Both the position numbers and the translations under genes were made by a program. From assembly GCF_021130785.1 (NCBI RefSeq), contig NC_060215.1, positions 64,794,501 to 64,858,500 on the forward strand: a DNA stretch of 64,000 nt. The letters run 5' to 3'. Positions 1-11,612 of this stretch are shown one piece after another. A model generated the notes under the pieces. That model was given only the letters and a program-made list of their open reading frames with translations. It was not told the origin of the DNA and searched no databases. The number at the start of each line of letters is the position of its first letter. Position 1 is the stretch's first letter. Origin of the DNA: Homalodisca vitripennis. Lineage: Eukaryota; Arthropoda; Insecta; Hemiptera; Cicadellidae.

Positions 1-263
1 AGCTAACAAAGCGCAAAAAAGTCATATTTGATAACAAAAACATTGTCGTCAGAAATTCTAACATATACCTGAAGCCCAGCTTCAGTCAGGAGAAAAATAA
101 AATTCGGTTTGTTCAGGTTTCTATCGACTACCTTCCAACAAAAATACGCATGACAAGTGCAGGGTATATTTACATGTATTTTGCCAAGTAGGTCGTTTAT
201 ACACAAAATGTTGCTATGGTGGGAAGGATTGATTCAATGCGAATATAGATTTAAGCTCCATTT
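1..263. other. AT-rich flank with no recognised gene
   Basis: Reading frames here are short and AT-driven. I see no splice pair, repeat or domain before the tandem array starts. Confidence 0.5.
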
Positions 264-635
264 CACCTCTCGTTTAGTGAGCGTCTGAGGTTTACACTGG
301 TGAGGGATTAACTCATGGAATCTGTAGCTACGTCTGTCTGAAGAGATTAGCTGATGTTGGTTAGGGCGGGGCACAGTGACAGTTATTCACCTCTCGTTTA
401 GTGAGCGTCTGAGGTTTACACTGGTGAGGGATTAACTCATGGAATCTGTAGCTACGTCTGTCTGAAGAGATTAGCTGATGTTGGTTAGGGCGGGGCACAG
501 TGACAGTTATTCACCTCTCGTTTAGTGAGCGTCTGAGGTTTACACTGGTGAGGGATTAACTCCTGGAATCTGGAGCTACGTCTGTCTGAAGAGATTAGCT
601 GATGTTGGTTAGGGCGGGGCACAGTGACAGTTATT
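264..635. repeat. Three tandem copies of a 124-bp unit
   Basis: Units start at 264, 388 and 512, each beginning with CACCTCTCGTTTAGTGAGCG, and the spacing is exactly 124 bp. Units 1 and 2 are identical as read. Unit 3 differs at two sites (CTCATGGAATCTGTAG becomes CTCCTGGAATCTGGAG). Flanks on both sides are unrelated. The near identity points to a recent duplication. The unit is GC-richer than its surroundings. I recognise no gene in it; the open frame on the minus strand simply follows the repeat. Confidence 0.95.
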
Positions 636-1089
636 CTGCCATGAGGAAGAAAACATAAGTCAGCTATGGCCATATAAGAAATGATGAACTGAGTGGCATT
701 GCCACTCAATATGCGAAAGTGGCCAAGTATCGTGATAACCAGCCGTTAAGTCTGACATCGACTCGGTACAATAACGAGGCCAACAACGTTGTCTTCTCTT
801 CGAGCACGATCCCTTTGCACGAAATTTTGTCACCTCAGTATTTGATGCATTTTGGTCTAAAATCTTAATCGCTTATAGGAATGCCTTCTAGGGTTCTCCA
901 GAGCAACAATATGAGTACTAGGCGGAGAAATTGCCACCAGAGCCCTTGGCAGTGCGAGATCATATAATCCGGCCACAACTCCCTATGTGTGGGAGTCGGT
1001 TGGTGAAACAATGGTACCAGTGCTCATTTTCACATTAATTTCTTTCCTGTATATCATCATTGTGACCATATCTACTTAGACACGTCAGT

Positions 1090-1144
1090 AGACTGTTGCA
1101 ATGACGCAATCTATTGGATACAGACTGCGCCATTGCAACAGTCT
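1090..1144. repeat. Short hairpin, 24-bp imperfect arms
   Basis: The left arm (1090-1113) begins AGACTGTTGCAATG and the right arm (1121-1144) is its reverse complement with three mismatches; the loop is 7 bp. A convincing target duplication is not visible. It could be a very small MITE-like palindrome or a fixed hairpin. Confidence 0.8.
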
Positions 1145-1159
1145 AATTAATACAAACTA

Positions 1160-1215
1160 ACCAGAGTCAAGCCGCGTCGAGCGATCCTGTCCTTGCAGGC
1201 AACTCGTCTACCCGG
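1160..1215. repeat. GC-rich repeat fragment shared with 37.3 kb
   Basis: Bases 1179-1197 match the reverse complement of 37286-37304 over 19 bases (GAGCGATCCTGTCCTTGCA). The surroundings are GC-rich in both places. It is probably a fragment of the same dispersed element, whose longer copy at 37.15-37.33 kb looks like a non-LTR or SINE 3' end. Confidence 0.45.
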
Positions 1216-2001
1216 ACACCCTACCAAAAAATGAAGCGTTATAAGTTTAAACATTTCTTCAGTTTAAATAAATTATTATTTATCATATATTTAAGTTAGT
1301 TTAACTGTGTTAGTCTCAAATATTACAATATCTGCGATACTGTTCAGCACATTCTGTTTGTTGTGATTGTTGATTCTTCTTCTTTTATGGAGCGGCCTAT
1401 TGTCATGCACTTAAGCATCAAGGGCCTTTTGCGCGCCGTAAGCTTTATTTAAGCAAACCGCTGATAATTTAACTGTACTACATCCTATTTCCTGAGTTAA
1501 ATATATTTCCTACAACCTAGAGGTATACATATTACAGTAAACAGTTAAAATCAGTTGAGAGGTATGTACTGATGGTATACCAAAAGCGCCAAACTGATGT
1601 ACTTGTGTACTGGTGAATATTTGTCCATATGTCTAGAAAAAATACCTGGGTCTGACGTTTAATATTTTAAGTGAAAATTTGCTCTGTTAAACAAGGTCGT
1701 TTTGCCATTGTGCTCATTCGGATATAAAAGTTACATAATAATGTTAAAATAAGTAACAAATTCTTTAACCTCCAAAACTCAAATGATCTTTTTTAATTTT
1801 GTACATCAAAATAGATATTGGCTTCTTCCTTTGACGGGGGAAAGAAATTCTTTAATTTAAAATTTAAGATCAGCTATAAGCCTGAATGTAACAATTGGAG
1901 ACTCATAAAAGTCTTAAACAAGTAATTTGCAACAAACAAATGTAATATTCGCTCAGTTGTGATGAAGTGAATCTAAATTGAACTAAATTGAATAAATAAA
2001 A
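1216..2001. other. AT-rich stretch with no recognised gene
   Basis: I see nothing beyond AT-rich unique-looking sequence up to the edge of the foldback copy. Confidence 0.5.
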
Positions 2002-2463
2002 CACAATAAATACGATGTTTTTTTAGTTTTATTTATTGTGTTATAAATTTATGACGTAATTTGCTAATTTAAAAATTCAGTAAAAACACACTGGATAGTA
2101 GAGTGAAACGCCGCCAACCGCATCAGAATACGACGATCCAGTCAGAAATGGCAGCGCATAATGTACTTCACAATGTGTACCTAAAACAACCCGCCATTTC
2201 TGATTGGATAAACCTTTTGAGATGCGGTTTGCGGCATTCAACTCTACTAAGTGAGCTCTTTCAAATGAGGTATCACTCGACCCATGCTTCAATTTAAGAT
2301 TTCCATGTTTTCCTCTGTGGGCCGTCCCCCCATGGTTGGCATGTCATGGTAATAGCAAGGAAAAATAGTTTACATAGCCATATGACACTGTGCAAAGTTT
2401 ATAGATGTTATCTCCTATGGTTTTTAAAATATTAAGCCGTACCCATACTTTTCAAACACCCTG
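2002..2463 (-). mobile_element. Partial copy of the foldback element
   Basis: This is the inverse of the left part of the complete element at 9626-10339. Similarity runs from the internal CACAATAAAT hairpin near 2002 to the terminal ...CAAACACCCTG at 2463, which is followed by TA. The second long arm is absent, so the copy is one-armed. It contains its own imperfect palindrome: about 2100-2155 pairs with about 2193-2250 (TAGAGTGAAACGCCGCCAAC against TAGAGTTGAATGCCGCAAAC). Open frames on both strands here are by-products of the palindrome. Confidence 0.85.
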
Positions 2464-2930
2464 TATATATGTATACTCACTTCGGGTGTATAAATGCAGA
2501 ATTGCTCTATTATAACAATTATTGGACTTCTTAGTATAAATTTCCTTTAATATTTCGGCTTTTCCGTTTTCAAAAAGGTATAATAAAAGGTATAAAACAA
2601 AAATAACGCAGCAAACAAAATTTACACAAGTAAATAAATAAACATTTGCATAAATAAATAAATAAACAGGAATATTTGAACATGTGATTAACACCAAAGA
2701 GAATGATCATGAACAGAGAAAGAATTTAGAAAAAATAATAGTAACAAAAACAATTGATCATTTCATCTTTTATTCAGACCAAAGGGTACTTTTGATTTTA
2801 ATATTCTAAATTTTATTCTGTTCTAAATTTTCTAAGTAAATTTTGTTTCCATCTTCTGGTACTTTGCAAATACCTTTTAATGAATAACATTGTTCAAAAT
2901 TTTATTGGTGGCCTAATGCGTGTTGTGAAA
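2464..2930. other. AT-rich spacer and 3' flank of the Penelope-like copy
   Basis: No gene is seen. The right part may be 3' untranslated sequence of the minus-strand Penelope-like element, but its exact end is not visible. Confidence 0.4.
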
Positions 2931-2938
2931 CCAATTTT

Positions 2939-4590
2939 TCATCCTGTTTTTTTAGACGAACAACGATGATTATTCATTCTTATGTGCAGTGGATTTGTTT
3001 TCAATCCAACATAATTCATTGCACAATTTTTACATGTTAATTGATAAATTACATTTTTACTTTTGCAATTAATTTCTCCTCTAATAGGGTAAGTTTTCTT
3101 TGTTTTACTACTGGTAAAAAAATTGGACGATTTTATAATTTTGAACATACGTTTACATCGTTTGTCTTTACAGGGTTGACATTTAAAACTTTTCTTCTTT
3201 TCTGAATTTTGAATGTCAGTAGGTGGCAATTTGGGCCGTACTAGAAGATTTTTCAGGTTAGTATTTCTACAAAACACTAGCCTGGGTGGTTTTGAAAATA
3301 AGTGTTTAGTAATTGGTGAAGATTCAAGAATTTTGTGTGCCGTTCTTAGAATATTGTTTGTTTTATATAAACCAGGAAAATATTTTGTTATACATTTTAC
3401 ATCATCACTATTTTGGATTTTATGAACATTAGAGTGTTTAATTTGATTATTTATAAATTTTGAAGGATATTTTCTTTTGACAAATGCATTTCCAAGTTTT
3501 TCTAGATAATTTTGAAAATCTGCACTATCAGTACATATTTTTTTAGCCCTAACTGATAAACCCTTTGGTATACTGATTTTGTGACATGTACAGGATGGCA
3601 GCTGTCGAAATGTAGATAATCCATTGTGTTACTGTCTTTAATGTGAATTTTTGTTTGTGAGAAATCCAGATTTAATAAAAACATCTACATCCAAGAATGT
3701 TATGATTTCTTCAGAAAATTTCCAGTAAATTTCAAAATAGAGAATTTGTTCAGATTTTCTAAAAATTCTTTTAAATGTTCAAAGCTATTATTCCAAATCA
3801 TAAAAATATCGTCAATTAATCTCAACCATACAAGAGGTTTGTAGGTTGCCATAAATAGATTAGCATACGCAGGTGCCATCCTGGTGCCCATAGCTGTTCC
3901 ATTAATTTGGAGGTAATGTTTATCTTGAAATTTAAAGTTGTTCATAGTTAAAATAAAATTAAAGTAATGTCATTATAAATTTTGTGCTGGGACTGGCTTG
4001 CTTAGGTCTAGTGCTTAAAAAACTATGAATTGCTTCTTCGCCCAAATGGTAAGGAATGTTTGAGTATAGAGACTGGACATCAATGGTAACCATAATTACA
4101 TCGCTGGGAATGGGTTGCTTCATTTCATTCAATCTTGTGATGAAGTGATCGGTGTCCTTGATGTGTGACTTCAAATTTTTCACCATTGGCTGCAAAATGT
4201 CGTCGATAAAGCTGGAGATTCTTTCTGTTGGAGAACCATAACCCGAAACTATCAGTCTCCCTGGTGGTGGCCTTGTTTCCTTATGAATTTTAGGTAAAAT
4301 ATAGAAAACAGGGGTTCTTGGTACATTAGGAGTTAGGAGAGTTAAAGTTTCTTGACTTATATCTTCCTTTGGTCCCTCAACTGCGAGAAATTGCTTAATA
4401 TTATTGTTAAAACGTTCAGTTGGGTCATAATCGATTTGTTTGTAAAATTTTGTATCATTTATTTGTTTCTTAATTTCAAAAATATAATCATCGAAATCTA
4501 GAAGTACTATTGTGTTGCCCTTATCTGCTGGTAAAATTATTATGTCTTTATTATTCCTAAGAGATGTGATAGCTTTTCTTTCTCCTGCTG
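2939..4590 (-). pseudogene. Penelope-like retroelement, RT + GIY-YIG, decayed
   Basis: Minus-strand remnant of a Penelope-like element polyprotein (reverse transcriptase followed by a GIY-YIG endonuclease), read from about 4590 down to 2939. In order: a conserved ILPADKGNTIVLLD block near 4510-4560; RT motif A (TIDVQSLYSNIP) near 4060-4095; the QINGTAMGTRMAPAYANLFM block near 3860-3920; the catalytic motif as RLIDDIF near 3800-3825 (usual YxDD, here L for Y); an HFDSCHP block near 3595-3620; a Cys-rich CQPCKDKRCKRM stretch; and NVIYQLTCKNC...NYVG of the GIY-YIG domain near 3000-3060. The frame breaks at least three times (around 3955, 3690 and 3580), and the N-terminus upstream of ILPADKG is missing. 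It is inactive by sequence. The region is noticeably similar in plan to the copy at 51.2-52.9 kb but clearly diverged from it. Confidence 0.92.
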
Positions 4591-7322
4591 ATCAATGTAA
4601 AGAAGGTATTTCGGAAAGAGAGGGTGGAATTAAATACCAAAATAACACCTTCTAATACAATTTGCTACTGTTACTATGTGGGTCCTAAAGAAACTATTTT
4701 TATGCGTATATCTTTAAAGGGTTCAATTTGGCTGGAAGTCTGTAAGGTAGAAAAGTTCTTTAAATATGAAAAAAAAATTGTAGGACTTTGAACAGAACTT
4801 CAAGTGAAATGGAAAGTTTTTTAAGAGCTCAGAGATTTTGAACAGTCAGTAAATTATAAATTATTCAGAGAATAGGAACTGGTTCCGGAGTATTGAAAAA
4901 TCTAAGGATAAAATTAGAATGTTGTGTATCAATTTCTAAATAACAAGCAGCAAAGAGCGAGTTGAAAGCCTTGCCTGAAGTTTGAAAAGAAATAAATAAA
5001 AGAAAAGTTTTTTGAGAAATGAAAAAGTAAAAGAAGTTAGGTTCTATTTTGTTGAAAAGAATACACATGGAGTGGGACTGAACGAAATCAATGAACAAAT
5101 GGAATATTTGTTGAATAGATCGTGACTAAGACTGCAAACAAGATCAAGCGTTGATCCAAAAGAATAGAACATTTTATTAAAATTGATTTGCTGTATATGA
5201 ATCTGTTTGTTATTACAACTAAACACAGAATATTAGGGGAGGGGAATTTGTACTTATATTCGAAATTATCATTTGATGACATTACAGTGAAAAAATTAAA
5301 ACATTTTGAAAATAGTTTGTTGGCAGCAACTCGTAAGAAAGTTTGCGTATGTTGGCAGTTTGCGAACCATCAAAATGTAACAAACAGATATTTATAGAGG
5401 AGATGTAGAGAGTGGGTATGAAGAGGAGGGAAATTCGAACAGTTGCTTATTCCGATTTGAACTAAAAAGATATAATTCTCAACATTTTGAATGTATACAG
5501 AAATTAGTTGCTCACCAATAGTTTCATTCCTGTACAATCCAGTATATACCAGACCAGGAGATAAGACAGAGTAGAGTGATTAGGATAGACCGTATTGATC
5601 ATATTTGCGTCAGGTGATATAACAGCTGCTTTAGTAGGGATAAAGATATCTGACTAAGTACCTGCTATAAATAGGACTTGGATTCTATGGCATTCAACTT
5701 ATAATGATTGGTAACAAGACATTCGGAGCCATCAAACATATTTCTAGCCAGTATGTTAAAATAATTCAATTACAGTTGATAACCTTAAACAAAGAGGAGG
5801 GACTTAACCTTTTAAAGTCACAGAAATTTCAAGGGCTTCTGAACTATCCCATGACTATCTTGTTTTAGTGTAAACGGTTGTTTATCCATAAAGTTATAAA
5901 CCGTTTCGGATTTTTTAAAGTTGCTCTTCACAGATGCTACTTTCAATAGGGAGGGTATTTTTAACTCTCGAAACTCACATATGCGGACACATTACTCCAC
6001 ATGCAACTTTTATAAAACGACACCAAATTATATTTTCCGCAAATCCCATACATTTTTGTAAGGGTTTTAAGTAAAGGGTTATATAATAATTACATTTTTA
6101 ATTGAAATCTCTTTGTTAGGTGAAATTAAAAAATCACAAGTTCAGATCTTTTTATTTCCAAGTGTCCATATATAAAACAGCAAAGCTATGTGCTAAGTTA
6201 AATCCAGTCATCTTGTCGCTCTATAATTAATTTTGGTCGTCTAGCTTTGAGAATTGTAGCTTGTATCTATAAAGTGTACATAACAGTTTAAGCACATGAG
6301 AGCCATCAAATCAATCATGAGATAAAATTGAAGGTTAATCAAGTTTATGAAACATTACATAAGTTATGAAATACTATAATTAGTCAGTTTAGGATAATTT
6401 TAAAGTCCAACTATTAAACTAAAAAAAATGTAATTAATTAAACTAAAAAATATAACTATTCACAAAATCTCGTATAAGGTTTTCTCGTGAAAGAATAAAT
6501 AAGATATTTTTCTTTTCATCAACAACGAAATAAACCCTCGTGTCTTTACAAAATATATTGAAAATCAAATTTAAACTGTTCTTTCAATAAAACATTAAAA
6601 TTGTTTTTGAAACAATATAGAAACTTACATATTAAAGTGCAATAAGTCAGTAATCAAGTAATAATGAGTAATATTTCGAAATATAACAATATGTATCTTT
6701 AATTAGCTAGTTAATGTTCAATATCACGTCCGTGTTAGTGTATGGAATCTGAATATTCCAAGTTGTAAGTTTTATGCATTCTCATAAAAATAGGCAAATA
6801 CTGGCAATACAGTACAAAATTAAATTTTTCAGCAAATATCATAAAACACATCCCTTCTATGAATATTCAAAAATTCTTAAACAAATATCACTGGAAGTTT
6901 TGTCGTATCTTTTCCCAAATTGTTGGATATCTGTTTTCCTAATCTCAACTTTATCCAAAATTATTGTTTTTTATATTATGTTTATTGCATTTCTCATCAA
7001 TTTCACTAGTTCCTACACAAAACGGTTCGAAAATTACAGCACTACAGACACGCTGTGTACGCACTCAAAAACGTCACCAAGGAGGCAAATCTCGAAACTA
7101 CGTTTATACTACTCCCTTCTAATAGATCAAACTAAGCTTCTATCAAGTTACCGCCACCCATTCACTAAAATGCACCAAAAATCCAGCAGACTCGTTTGTT
7201 TAGTGTATTTTTAGGTATGTTTAGCATTAATGTGCGAAATATATATAAAAAGGTGATTGTTGGTATAGTATAGTACAAAATGATGTGGTTATAAGAAATT
7301 TCATAATATCTTTTTCTTACAG
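4591..7322. other. AT-rich, intron-like; no gene recognised
   Basis: Several open frames of 60-146 codons occur (for example 6774-7214 plus), but they are rich in Ile, Lys, Tyr, Phe and Asn, lack domains, and fit chance opening in AT-rich DNA. I see no repeat family of note. The right end is the polypyrimidine tract of the candidate exon at 7323. Confidence 0.5.
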
Positions 7323-7377
7323 AAAGCTGTTTGTATGAAGACTGACACACCTACAACTGAAACTAGTATCAACGTAG
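7323..7377 (+). CDS. Candidate internal exon (55 bp), gene unknown
   Basis: A strong acceptor (polypyrimidine then CTTTTTCTTACAG) precedes the segment and a near-consensus donor (GTAG|GTAAGT) follows it. Only one of the three frames is open. It would encode KAVCMKTDTPTTETSINV and leave phase 1. The composition is less AT-rich than its flanks. I do not recognise the protein. Its phase does not connect directly to the candidate exons at 10660 or 43828, so either an exon is missing, the genes differ, or it is a chance signal pair. A weaker alternative donor four bases earlier (AAC|GTAGGT) would give phase 0. Confidence 0.35.
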
Positions 7378-8980
7378 GTAAGTTTTATATTTATCCTAAT
7401 AATAACCATACATCACAAAATTATTCAAAGACTGGATATTATATGAAGCCTGGTCTTAATACTGACAATATGTGAGATCGGTCTTAGTCACATAGTAAAG
7501 TATTGTTTCATTGAATGAGATGTTTTGATAATATTATGTTTTTTGATAAATCTTAAATCATGGGTATACGTGGCTTTGTTCCTACTGAAAAGCACTTTAT
7601 AAAAAGTAAGGCTTTTTGATGAATTCTCGCAGTTTCTATAATATTATGAGGATCAAAAACTGGCAGACCCGATAACCGTATTGAACCAGGACAGAGTAGT
7701 ACATAGCGTTCGTTATTTCTAGTAACATCGAGAATTAAATCTCTAAAGACAATTATATCTGCTGAGCAAGTGTGTACTGTTAACAGGCCTACCTCTTAGT
7801 TGTGTGAGAACATCTTTGCTAAAGTATGCGACTAATGGCTAAGAAGAATAAAGAAGATCGCTTTATTATAACAACAAAACATTTCAACAATACGTAGTAA
7901 AATTGAACGAGATACTGAACTATTAATTTTATTTCACTATGTTATTAAGTGTATAAATTATAACTATAATTCGTGGTTGTTGTATAACTATAATTCGTAA
8001 TTTCTAGTGGTTGTTACTGTGAATCGCTATTATACATTTAATTGTATTGAAGTGTAACGCTAATGAGCTTATCTCCTAACTAAAGATTAAACGAGAAAAC
8101 TATTCTGACAAGTATTTTTTAAGTTTTATTAATAAAAATAGGTCGTTAAGGAATTGCGTTTCGCGTTCTAGTTTAGGAGGCGAGAAACCAATCTGAATTG
8201 TATGAGAACACAACCACGTTTTTGTGATATCGGTAGAGAAATTCCCCCTGAAAAATAAATTTGTCGTTCCCCGAGCTAGTTTTGTTGAAGCTTCTAGTGG
8301 AATGTTGTCGGAACGTTAGTAGACCTACTACCAAATGATGAATGTTTTCATAGGCTATATTTATTTAGCTTCATCTATTTATAACTAATCGTGAGACACC
8401 TAAATAATAGTTATAGTATACCACTGTCAAAGATTAAATGATACTAAAAGTCGCCATTTTCGTATAGTTGGCTCAATGCTTATTTATTTATTACTTACCT
8501 TTCTGGTGGCTAAGTTTTAAGAGTGTCGAGCTGAATAATATGTTATGTCGAAAGATTTATCGTGTTATATTATTTACCCTGTCCAGAAAGTATCACCAAA
8601 ATTAGTAAGGCTGACGATCGATTTCTCTTCAGGTAAATTTCTTCAATCGATTTCACGAAAATTAAATCGTGTTCCTGTACAATGCAAATAACTACTTAGC
8701 TCTTAAACTATTCAGAGTATTCAAAAGTTTGCATGTGAACTGTTTCGGTTCATTCTAATACATACGACCATACAGAGGTACTTAATGTGGGGTAGAAGAT
8801 TCATTGGCCGTGAAAAAAGCAGATACTCACATTGTCCTCTTGTATTTTGTAAATATCGTGGCGTATCAATTGTTAACTGGAAACTAAATTGGTCGTAATT
8901 TGGAGTACTAACATTGTTCGAGAAATACGGGGAACGAAAACTTTATCTAAGTTGTAGAGTTGTATGAAATTGTGTTGAGT
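7378..8980. other. AT-rich, intron-like; no gene recognised
   Basis: No domain, RNA or repeat is recognised. A moderately GC-richer patch at 8150-8340 has no clear open frame. Confidence 0.5.
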
Positions 8981-8984
8981 TTCT

Positions 8985-9165
8985 ACTGCGGTACTACCAA
9001 GCACCCTCTACCGTAGGCACCCTCTTGAAGTAATTGGAAAACGGTCCTGAGAGGGAGTGATGCCTGGGCCGGTGGGGTTTTGTGCTGAGAGCCCTACTCA
9101 CCAGCGCCAGTGCTGACGATGCATAAAAACATTTCCCCCAACGTAATAAAAACTGTTTAAGTATT
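8985..9165. other. GC-rich island of unknown nature
   Basis: This stretch is much GC-richer than its surroundings (for example GGCCGGTGGGGTTTTG near 9068). The minus strand has an open frame of about 64 codons without a recognisable domain. It is probably a fragment of a repeat or transposon, but I cannot name it. Confidence 0.3.
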
Positions 9166-9625
9166 TTATTAGTACTGGTACTGTTCACTGAAAGTCACTT
9201 CTTTAAGTAAACCTACGTTAAACGTTGTATCCTCGAACCGTTTTTAGAGAATACTTATGGGAGAAGGTAATATTTTAAAATATGTAGGGTTTTATTAGGC
9301 TGCCTATAGTTAACCAGATAAGTGGCATTTTAAATACGTCTAGGGTCTATTTAAACATATTAATAAGGCTGTAGGTTAATCAATATTAATATGAATTTAG
9401 ATACATACATTTAAATTCACATATTATATGCAAATTAAAATAATTAACAAATTAACAAAATAAAAATATACATACATAAATTTAAAATTAAATATACATA
9501 CAGTAACAATTTATATCAGCTTATTGTTGGCTGAGATTCAGTTGATTGTAAATTTAAAAAAACAAAGAAAAACTGTACGAAATAGGGTAATAGTAAGAGA
9601 ATTTAACGCGACATAATGTTTTATA

Positions 9626-10339
9626 CAGGGTGTTTGAAAAGTATGGGTACGGCTTAATATTTTAAAACCCATAGGAGATAACATCTATAAACTTTGCACA
9701 GTGTTATATGGCTATGTAAACTATTTTTCCTTGCTATTACCATGACATGCCAACCATGGGGGGACGGCCCACAGAGGAAAACATGGAAATCTTAAATTGA
9801 AGCATGGGTCGAGTGATACCTCATTTGAAAGAGCTCACTTAGTAGAGTTGAATTCCGCAAACCGCATCTCAAAAGGTTTATCCAATCAGAAATGGCGGGT
9901 TGTTTTAGGTGCACATTGTGAAGTACATTATGCGCTGCCATTTTTGACTGGATCGTCGTATTCTGATGCGGTTGGCGGCGTTTCACTCTACTAACCAATG
10001 TGTTTTCACTGACTTTTTTTAATTAGCAAATTATGTCACAAATTTATAACACAATAAATAAAACTAAAAAACATCGGTATTTATTGTGATATGGTATACT
10101 TTTGAGATGCGGTTTGCGGAATTCAACTCTACTAAGTGAGCTCTTTCAAATGAGGTATCACTCGACCCATGCTTCAATTTAAGATTTCCATGTTTTCCTC
10201 TGTGGGCCGTCCCCCCATGGTTGGCATGTCATGGTAATAGCAAGGAAAAATAGCCATATAACACTGTGCAAAGTTTATAGATGTTATCTCCTATGGTTTT
10301 TAAAATATTAAGCCGTACCCATACTTTTCAAACACCCTG
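9626..10339. mobile_element. Complete foldback/MITE-like element with 240-bp TIRs
   Basis: The element begins CAGGGTGTTTGAAAAGTATG and ends with the reverse complement, and both ends are flanked by TA (9624-9625, 10340-10341). A TA target duplication is the rule for Tc1/mariner-type insertion. The left arm covers about 9626-9875 and the right arm about 10099-10339. The right arm lacks nine bases of the left (GTAAACTAT). The centre (9876-10098) carries a degenerate second inverted copy of the inner arm sequence and a small CACAATAAAT/ATTTATTGTG hairpin. There is no coding capacity beyond palindrome-borne frames, so it is non-autonomous. A one-armed inverse copy lies at 2002-2463. Terminal CAGGGTGTTTGAAAAG resembles a class of arthropod dispersed repeats. 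Confidence 0.9.
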
Positions 10340-10659
10340 TATGTTCAATATACATTCCACTAAAATATTTTCTGTTTGGGCATTCGAATTAAATGCCTAA
10401 TGTAAGGTTTTGTTTCCATAATATCTTAAAGGTAAGCAAATTAATTCAATTGCTGCGCTTCGGACTAGCTGTTTGAGCGACATAGTGCATGCGTGCACAA
10501 CTGTACATGTTTTACGTAACTTTTGATATTTTCCATCCAATTTCTGAGAATGAGGTTTCACTGGACTTCACCTTTGTGTTAACCTTTGCAAATTAATATA
10601 AAATGGAAATTAATCTGATATTTTAAATTAAAATATTTTAAAACGGACATTATTTTCAG
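10340..10659. other. AT-rich spacer
   Basis: Nothing is recognised; it ends in the acceptor of the candidate exon at 10660. Confidence 0.45.
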
Positions 10660-10724
10660 GAAACATCAGATTTGGACTGTTTAGAAAGCGTTGAAATAAT
10701 TAGAAAAAAATTCCGCAGCTACAA
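10660..10724 (+). CDS. Candidate exon (65 bp), gene unknown
   Basis: The acceptor TATTTTCAG precedes an open segment encoding ETSDLDCLESVEIIRKKFRS plus Y, with a usable donor CAA|GTGAGA at 10725. Only this frame is open. The charged, Leu/Ile-spaced sequence looks protein-like rather than random AT translation. A second possible donor (ATCAG|GTAATA at 10753) would place a TGA in frame. If the segment is instead a last exon, the stop TGA follows two codons later. I do not recognise the protein. It does not join in phase to 7323-7377 as called, nor to 47506-47595. Confidence 0.35.
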
Positions 10725-10914
10725 GTGAGATCAAGTTGACGACTTCTATCAGGTAATATGAGAGTAGGTGTCCTGTATCTAGACCTAATACGCGATAAGA
10801 TAACGGAACACGCAGATGTTGTCAATAACCTCTCTACTGCATATGGTTAGCTATTCTCCGCAGTGTAACATAAACTTGATAGACGACAACCCTTTTTTGA
10901 AACACCGTTTCAAC

Positions 10915-11125
10915 TGTCGATAATATTATATAAATACCTAATGGAGTTTGTCTGTCTGCCTATGTGTAAGTGCACATGGGTTACTCAATCGCGTAAAAAC
11001 TACTGGACTGATTGTTCTGAAATTTTTCGTGGTCATTATTAGGGCTACTCATATAGTCTAGATCTGGTCATATAGGTCTATTACTTTTTCGAACATTCCT
11101 CCGCCCTACGTCCCACTGGTCTCTA
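10915..11125 (+). repeat. Dispersed insect-type repeat fragment
   Basis: It contains GTTTGTCTGTCTGCC followed by CGCGTAAAAACTACTGGAC and then CTGATTGTTCTGAAATTTTT. This string pattern (a 'TGTCTGTCTG' run, then 'AAA..ACTACTGGAC.GAT..TGAAATTT') is common in non-coding parts of insect transposons. A similar, weaker version occurs at 38095-38250 (TGTTTCTGTCACGCAAAAGC). The family cannot be assigned without a library search, and the ends are not visible. Confidence 0.4.
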
Positions 11126-11542
11126 AAGTATTGCAAAATTCAACCATTGAAAGATTTGCATTACAGTAAAACAATATTATTAGTTGAAAGAGTCTGTTAT
11201 GTAATCAAATGTTGCGTGTAAACATTGTTTTATGACAGCACAACCATATGTTCCATTATTTTAACGACTACTTTCAATTTGTTTACATTTAGAGTTTTTA
11301 AAGTATAGAGTAAGAACACTTCTTATTTAAACCTTTTCTGCAATTGCTGTTGAGCACAAAGTAAGAAAATTCTCTGATATGAAATCAAAAGACAAGGGCT
11401 TAAAACATAATTGAACTGTACATTTTAGTTTTAGCAAATATTAAGGATGCAGTACTTGGGTACTGTAATGCAGATATCAAAGGTATATAAAATTTATACT
11501 ATCTGACTTTTAGTATAAATTTACGATTGTTACTCAGGCCTG
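11126..11542. other. AT-rich spacer
   Basis: Nothing is recognised. Confidence 0.45.
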
Positions 11543-11612
11543 TATATATATATATATATATATTCTTAATCGAACAGATCGAATCTTTCCAACAGTCATC
11601 TTCATCAGTAGA
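11543..11612 (+). repeat. (TA)n plus 28-bp dispersed motif, copy 1
   Basis: A (TA)n tract (11543-11563) runs into CTTAATCGAACAGATCGAAT-type sequence. The same arrangement recurs at 12129-12191, where 12164-12191 matches 11566-11593 with one substitution. This suggests a repeat family whose end abuts a (TA)n tail. Confidence 0.7.

Noticed and set aside
485..709. Minus-strand frame of 74 codons over the tandem repeat
   Set aside because: The frame follows repeat units and has no domain.
2077..2297. Open frames on both strands, repeated at 9792-9998
   Set aside because: They are translations of the foldback element's palindrome, hence the same peptide from both loci and strands.
6774..7214. 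Plus-strand open frame of 146 codons, the second longest in the window
   Set aside because: Residue use follows AT-rich DNA (Ile, Phe, Ser, Tyr, Lys), no domain, no splice context, and the right end runs up to an unrelated candidate exon.
11566..11612. Possible hammerhead ribozyme on the minus strand (CTGATGAAGATG...GGAAAG)
   Set aside because: CTGATGA and GAAA are present in order, but the bases between them do not pair as stem II.
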